Notes under the pieces: generated by a model | The model's input: only the letters and a program-made list of their open reading frames with translations | What the model was told of the DNA's origin: nothing | Database searches by the model: none | From: Chrysochromulina parva | Taxonomy: Eukaryota; Haptophyta; Prymnesiales; Chrysochromulinaceae | Assembly: GCA_002887195.1 (NCBI GenBank) | Contig: PJAB01000884.1 | Span: 1-19,459 of the forward strand | Reading direction: 5' to 3' | Length of the DNA stretch: 19,459 nucleotides | Made by a program: the position numbers and the translations under genes | Shown here: positions 17,201 to 19,459 of the stretch, piece by piece | Numbering within the stretch: position 1 is the first letter of the stretch | How the letters are laid out: every line of letters starts with the position of its first letter

Positions 17201-19459
17201 GCTGCTGCTGCTGCTGCTGCATTTGTTTCTTGAGCGCCTCGAAAGTGGCGTCCCCGAAGGCATCCTCGGCCTCGTCCTCCTCGCCTTCGCTCTTCTCGTC
17301 CTCGCTCCCGGCCACGCGCTCTTCGCCCACGTCGGCAGCCGTGACCTCCTCAGGATGCTCCATGGCGGCGCCCGCTGCAAAGCTCGCCGCGCGCTCACGC
17401 AGCGCGGCTTCGTCCGCCTCCTCATCCGCCTGCTCGCCTGCCGCCGCGGTCGCCCGCGCCCGCATGGCCGCCGCCTCCTCGTCCTCGTCCTCCTCCTCCT
17501 CGTCGTCGCACGTATTGTGCGCCGGGTCGAGGTTCATCGAGCACTCCCAATCCTCATCCTCGGCGGGCACCGGAGCGCCCGGCGCAAGCCTGCGCCACTT
17601 TTCGCACTTGCAGCACAGCGCCCACTCCTGCTCAAAAAAGAACGGCTCCGGGGGCGGCGGCGGCGGCGGCTGCGGCGGCGATGCGCTCGGCGGCGGAGGG
17701 GTGGCCGAGCAGCACTGCACCGCGCAGCGGAAGCAGACGTCGAAATCACACGGCGCGCAGCTGAAGTGGCGCGAGCCCGAAGCCACAATGAAGCGGCAGC
17801 ACGTTCCGTCGCACTTGAGCGCCTTGTTGAGCGCCTTGTCCCGCGACGCGCTCACTTGGAGCCGATGGCCGTTGGGGCAGTACCGCGGCGCTGCCTGCGC
17901 CGTCGCCTCCTCCTCTGCCGCCAGTGCGTCGGCCACCTTCTTGGCTTCCGCCTCCACCTTCTTCGCTTCCGCGGCGGCCATCTTGGCGGCCGCCTTCTCC
18001 GTCGCCCGTTCCGCCGCCTCGCGCGCAGCGGCCGCCAACGCGGCGGCCGATTCCGCCGCCGTCCTCGCCTCGGCTGCGGCGCGCGCTTTCTCGAGCGCGA
18101 CCGCCGCCGCCGAGGCGCCGAGCCGCGAGCTCGACGTCTCCGCCTCCTTTGCAGCCGCCGCTTGCCTGGCCGCCTTCCTCTCCGCCTTCCTCTCCGCCTT
18201 GCGCTCGGCCTTGCGCTGAGCCTTACGCTCCGCCTTGGCCGCCGTCTTGGCTTCTTCTGTCGAGGGCGTCGCCGCCACAGCGGCCGCGGCCGGCGGCGGC
18301 GGCGCGAACGCGGCCGCTGGCGGCTCAATCGTCTCGCGGCGACGGCTGGCGTGCGGGATCGCTGTGGCTGCCTCGACGGCCGCCGCCTTTCGCTTGCGAG
18401 GCCCGCCATCGAGCGCCGTCTCGGGCACTTGCGCCTCGGAGGGACGCAGTGCACTCGGCGGCACCTGCTTACGCAGCTCGCCATCGTCGAACTGCACGTC
18501 CACGCCCTGCGCGCTCACGCCAACCACGGTGCCGTGCCACCATCCCTCGACCTGCTTCTTGGTTGCCTCGTCGATGAGCTTGCCGCGGTGCTTGACCCGC
18601 TGGTCGAGCTCGAAGCGCCCAGGCTCGATCGAGCTCGATCGGCTCTCGCGCCGGCTGCGACGCGGCGACGAGCCAGCTGCAGGAGCCGGCTTCGGCGCTG
18701 GTGGCGCTGGTGGCGCTGGTGGCGCCACAGGCTCAGGCTCCACCGCCTCAGGCGCCACCGCCCCAGGCGCCACCGCCTCAGGCTCCACCGCCACAGGCGC
18801 CACCGCCCCAGGCGCCACCGCCCCAGGTGCCTCCACCTCAGGCTCCACCGCCCCAGGTGCCACCGCCTCAGGTGCCTCCACCTCAGGTGCCACCACCTCA
18901 GGTGCCACAAGCTCAGGTGCCACCGCCTCAGGTGCCTCCGGATCAGGTTCAGCAGGAGACAGCGGCAGCGGTGGCGGCGGCTCATGATCCGCATGTGGCT
19001 CACTGGCTGCATCCGCCACCGGCGACGGTGGCTCGGACTCCACTTCCATATGTGCGCCTCCTTCTGCCGGCGCCGCCTCGTTCGAGCCTGCCTCATGGAA
19101 TTTCTCAGCCACCTCCATCTCCGCCACCTCCATCCCATCCTCCCCTGCTTCCTTCTGCGCTTCGTCCACCTCGGCCATCTCCGCGGCCGCCGCCACGTCC
19201 TCCGCCTCGTCCTCCGTCTCGCCGTACTCGGGCATGGGAGCCTCATGTGCATCCGCCTCGTCAGCCATCAAGGCATCCTCATACGACTCGGCCGCTGCTT
19301 CATCAGCCGCTGTAGCAGCTTCGGCTGCTGCAGCCTCGGCAGCAGCGTCGGCAGCCTGCGAGGCCGCCGCCGCCTCGGCCGCCGCCGCCTCGGCCGCCGC
19401 CGCCTCGGCCGCCGCCGCCTCGGCCGCCGCCGCCTCGGCCGCCGCCGCCTCGGCCGCCG
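14253..19459 (-). CDS. D6/D11-like SF2 helicase with Tudor-like, zinc-finger, CW and J domains (5' partial)
   Basis: One continuous frame runs to the window edge, so the N-terminus is missing; residues are counted from the first in-window ATG (19268), giving 1671. An acidic, Ala/Pro-rich N-terminus is followed by a Tudor-like barrel (about 217-277, GWWHGTVVGVSAQGVDVQF), an AEK-rich coiled coil, a Cys-rich zinc finger (461-520, CPNGHRL to CFRCAVQCC) and a CW finger (547-592, CCKCEKWRRL, W-E-C, NTC). The helicase core follows: Walker A HRTGSGKT (812), DEVH box (983), GFTGTP, GEGVSFLG and QRVGRAVR. After a Gly/Pro-rich linker, a C-terminal J domain has HPDK (1641). CW fingers read histone H3K4 methylation and J domains stimulate Hsp70. 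The core resembles NCLDV D6/D11-type helicases. A chromatin-targeted ATPase or translocase is inferred. The domain order is unusual. Confidence 0.8.
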   Translation of the reverse strand, partial: AAEAAAAEAAAAEAAAAEAAAAEAAAAEAAAASQAADAAAEAAAAEAATAADEAAAESYEDALMADEADAHEAPMPEYGETEDEAEDVAAAAEMAEVDEAQKEAGEDGMEVAEMEVAEKFHEAGSNEAAPAEGGAHMEVESEPPSPVADAASEPHADHEPPPPLPLSPAEPDPEAPEAVAPELVAPEVVAPEVEAPEAVAPGAVEPEVEAPGAVAPGAVAPVAVEPEAVAPGAVAPEAVEPEPVAPPAPPAPPAPKPAPAAGSSPRRSRRESRSSSIEPGRFELDQRVKHRGKLIDEATKKQVEGWWHGTVVGVSAQGVDVQFDDGELRKQVPPSALRPSEAQVPETALDGGPRKRKAAAVEAATAIPHASRRRETIEPPAAAFAPPPPAAAAVAATPSTEEAKTAAKAERKAQRKAERKAERKAERKAARQAAAAKEAETSSSRLGASAAAVALEKARAAAEARTAAESAAALAAAAREAAERATEKAAAKMAAAEAKKVEAEAKKVADALAAEEEATAQAAPRYCPNGHRLQVSASRDKALNKALKCDGTCCRFIVASGSRHFSCAPCDFDVCFRCAVQCCSATPPPPSASPPQPPPPPPPEPFFFEQEWALCCKCEKWRRLAPGAPVPAEDEDWECSMNLDPAHNTCDDEEEEDEDEEAAAMRARATAAAGEQADEEADEAALRERAASFAAGAAMEHPEEVTAADVGEERVAGSEDEKSEGEEDEAEDAFGDATFEALKKQMQQQQQQLVSVDAESDEAASAAAAAAGPGAAGAADEEELRARRSTQPPSWADEPGYVPPGREGFNAFARARMRRDGVPSNERVLPPQELQPARWVPHKLPKPRLQPYQETVAYLCRPEVLGSCPRMLIVHRTGSGKTATMLQVANAYFKDKRPKLLIFPTTAVCKNFYREVRNPAFPNRYAAYLDMVESGRAQLPQPKGHVHSTHGDARRGLELLGILRNGQVRDEFLRHPDLPSAPLRAFSYTMAGGRSALGDNPSAVFKCPDGYAGRTKYGKPLPRNGGYPEFRNAQGNPFSNKVILMDEVHNLVRPSDEILRSPLRMQMLLNLRTLLKAAENSVVLGFTGTPLCDEPTQAADLKNIIKGLRWADLNDEGFLSFYNDTPKAVFPALIPAGVPACVPETMVRRVRLRNFAHEGGPDDDPFRYGYSRWKKVGGHKAEYEHHVREAVHARFPAAAAEVISRRHVESLPVAELQRLSKLCSLGQSAAFAGQARTSSYVLGQSGNLLRRSFGEVPVRSAAQRRRALGYASKLQAVVHDVQHGPHGLKTLVVVHRLHGYTLLLRMLATALGPSRVRGFPAARTFTERNDEALAPLLGLAHDEGLALASRCPCALCEFNRPDSAARVMVADAKECGEGVSFLGVRRLLLVDVPPNAVDFLQRVGRAVRFMGHARLPEPERRVQVVLYQATLARAQHSAAASGVAPPAPLPTADELLLERLRKNVADYAKQLCALRRAAVDDGMWADAAADSDAGVSADAAEAARGVGGGGGGGGGGGGGGGGSAGAGGGGNGAAGGPSATGADAEPCQWADVPGDVSAAEDPEPPREPPPPRRPPPPPQRQAPPPPPRQPPPPPPPPRRDWGAGGSGGGFGGGSGGGVGGGDASASARPAGASARPAAAPPPAGPTTSLTPEQAIERILQIAYRTQVHAPASTRLADMLGLPSATSPESNAFKVPWSRVCLIIHPDKCKHPRAEEAIKALNGLYTQVKKDFHWA
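14887..14940 (-). repeat. 15-bp repeats encoding a polyglycine run
   Basis: CCTCCCCCTCCACCG-type units on the plus strand encode an unbroken Gly stretch between the helicase core and the J domain. It forms part of a flexible Gly/Pro linker. Confidence 0.8.
18730..18960 (-). repeat. 15-bp tandem repeats encoding (E/G)AVAP/VEAPE units
   Basis: About fifteen copies of a GCCACCGCCTCAGGC-type unit, alternating with CTCCACC variants, encode EAVAP, GAVAP, EVEAP and similar pentapeptides in the helicase N-terminus. The array is in frame and probably disordered; its length is likely polymorphic. Confidence 0.85.
19361..19459 (-). repeat. 15-bp tandem repeat encoding (EAAAA)n, cut by the window edge
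   Basis: The unit GGCCGCCGCCGCCTC is repeated about six and a half times to the last base. On the coding strand it reads EAAAA repeatedly, in frame with the helicase and without stops, so it predicts a rigid Ala helix at or near the N-terminus. The array may continue beyond the window. Confidence 0.85.

Noticed and set aside
16921..18219. 432-codon plus-strand open frame rich in Ser and Ala
   Set aside because: It is a shadow of the helicase gene, whose minus-strand frame carries clear domains across the same bases.
18730..19459. CRISPR-like array
   Set aside because: The 15-bp repeats are contiguous, without unique spacers, and encode in-frame pentapeptides.
1..19459. Bacterial origin
   Set aside because: No Shine-Dalgarno sites or operons; introns, filamin/IQ, CW, G8 and exostosin domains are eukaryotic.
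1..19459. Whole window as a giant-virus genome
   Set aside because: Only the helicase core looks viral. No capsid, packaging ATPase or polymerase genes are present, and several introns argue for nuclear DNA, although a viral insert cannot be ruled out.

Overview
The window looks like eukaryotic nuclear DNA from a GC-rich unicellular alga. A haptophyte is my best guess and a dinoflagellate or pelagophyte is possible; this is inference. The evidence is large multidomain eukaryotic proteins (filamin repeats with IQ motifs, a G8/CEMIP-like protein with an algal-wall-type Ser-Pro region, a GT47 exostosin, a CW zinc finger), spliceosomal introns with GT-AG ends that rescue reading frames, a TATA-like element, and no prokaryotic operon signals. 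A giant-virus origin or insert cannot be excluded for the helicase gene, whose core resembles D6/D11-type helicases of large DNA viruses. I see no tRNA, rRNA, CRISPR array, transposase or integrase.

Layout, left to right. (1) About 43-1384 (+): 3' part of a gene for a putative ADP-ribosyltransferase-fold protein with R, SSS and ExE motifs; its 5' exons lie outside the window. (2) 2056-6570 (+): a secreted G8-domain/beta-helix protein followed by a long Ser-Pro-rich stalk and two nearly identical Cys-rich modules made by a 276-bp tandem duplication. (3) 6920-7584 (+): a small charged helical protein of unknown function, two coding exons, with a probable 5'-UTR intron ending at the start codon. 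(4) 7695-12255 (-): a filamin-repeat protein of about 1471 residues, two exons, with an IQ/coiled-coil insert inside one repeat; convergent with gene 3. (5) 12344-13810 (-): an exostosin-like GT47 glycosyltransferase. (6) 14253 to the window end (-): an unusual helicase carrying a Tudor-like domain, Cys-rich zinc finger, CW zinc finger, D6/D11-like SF2 helicase core and C-terminal J domain. Its N-terminus runs off the right edge through a 15-bp repeat encoding EAAAA units.

No operon logic ties the genes together. The G8 protein and the exostosin both fit cell-surface glycan biology, the filamin-IQ protein fits a Ca2+/calmodulin-linked cytoskeletal scaffold, and the helicase fits chromatin. 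The most notable signals are the helicase fusion, the filamin intron built from three copies of the exon-boundary sequence with a central AG|GT, and the related non-coding segments upstream of genes 2 and 3, which share a direct repeat, an exact inverted 26-mer and other motifs.
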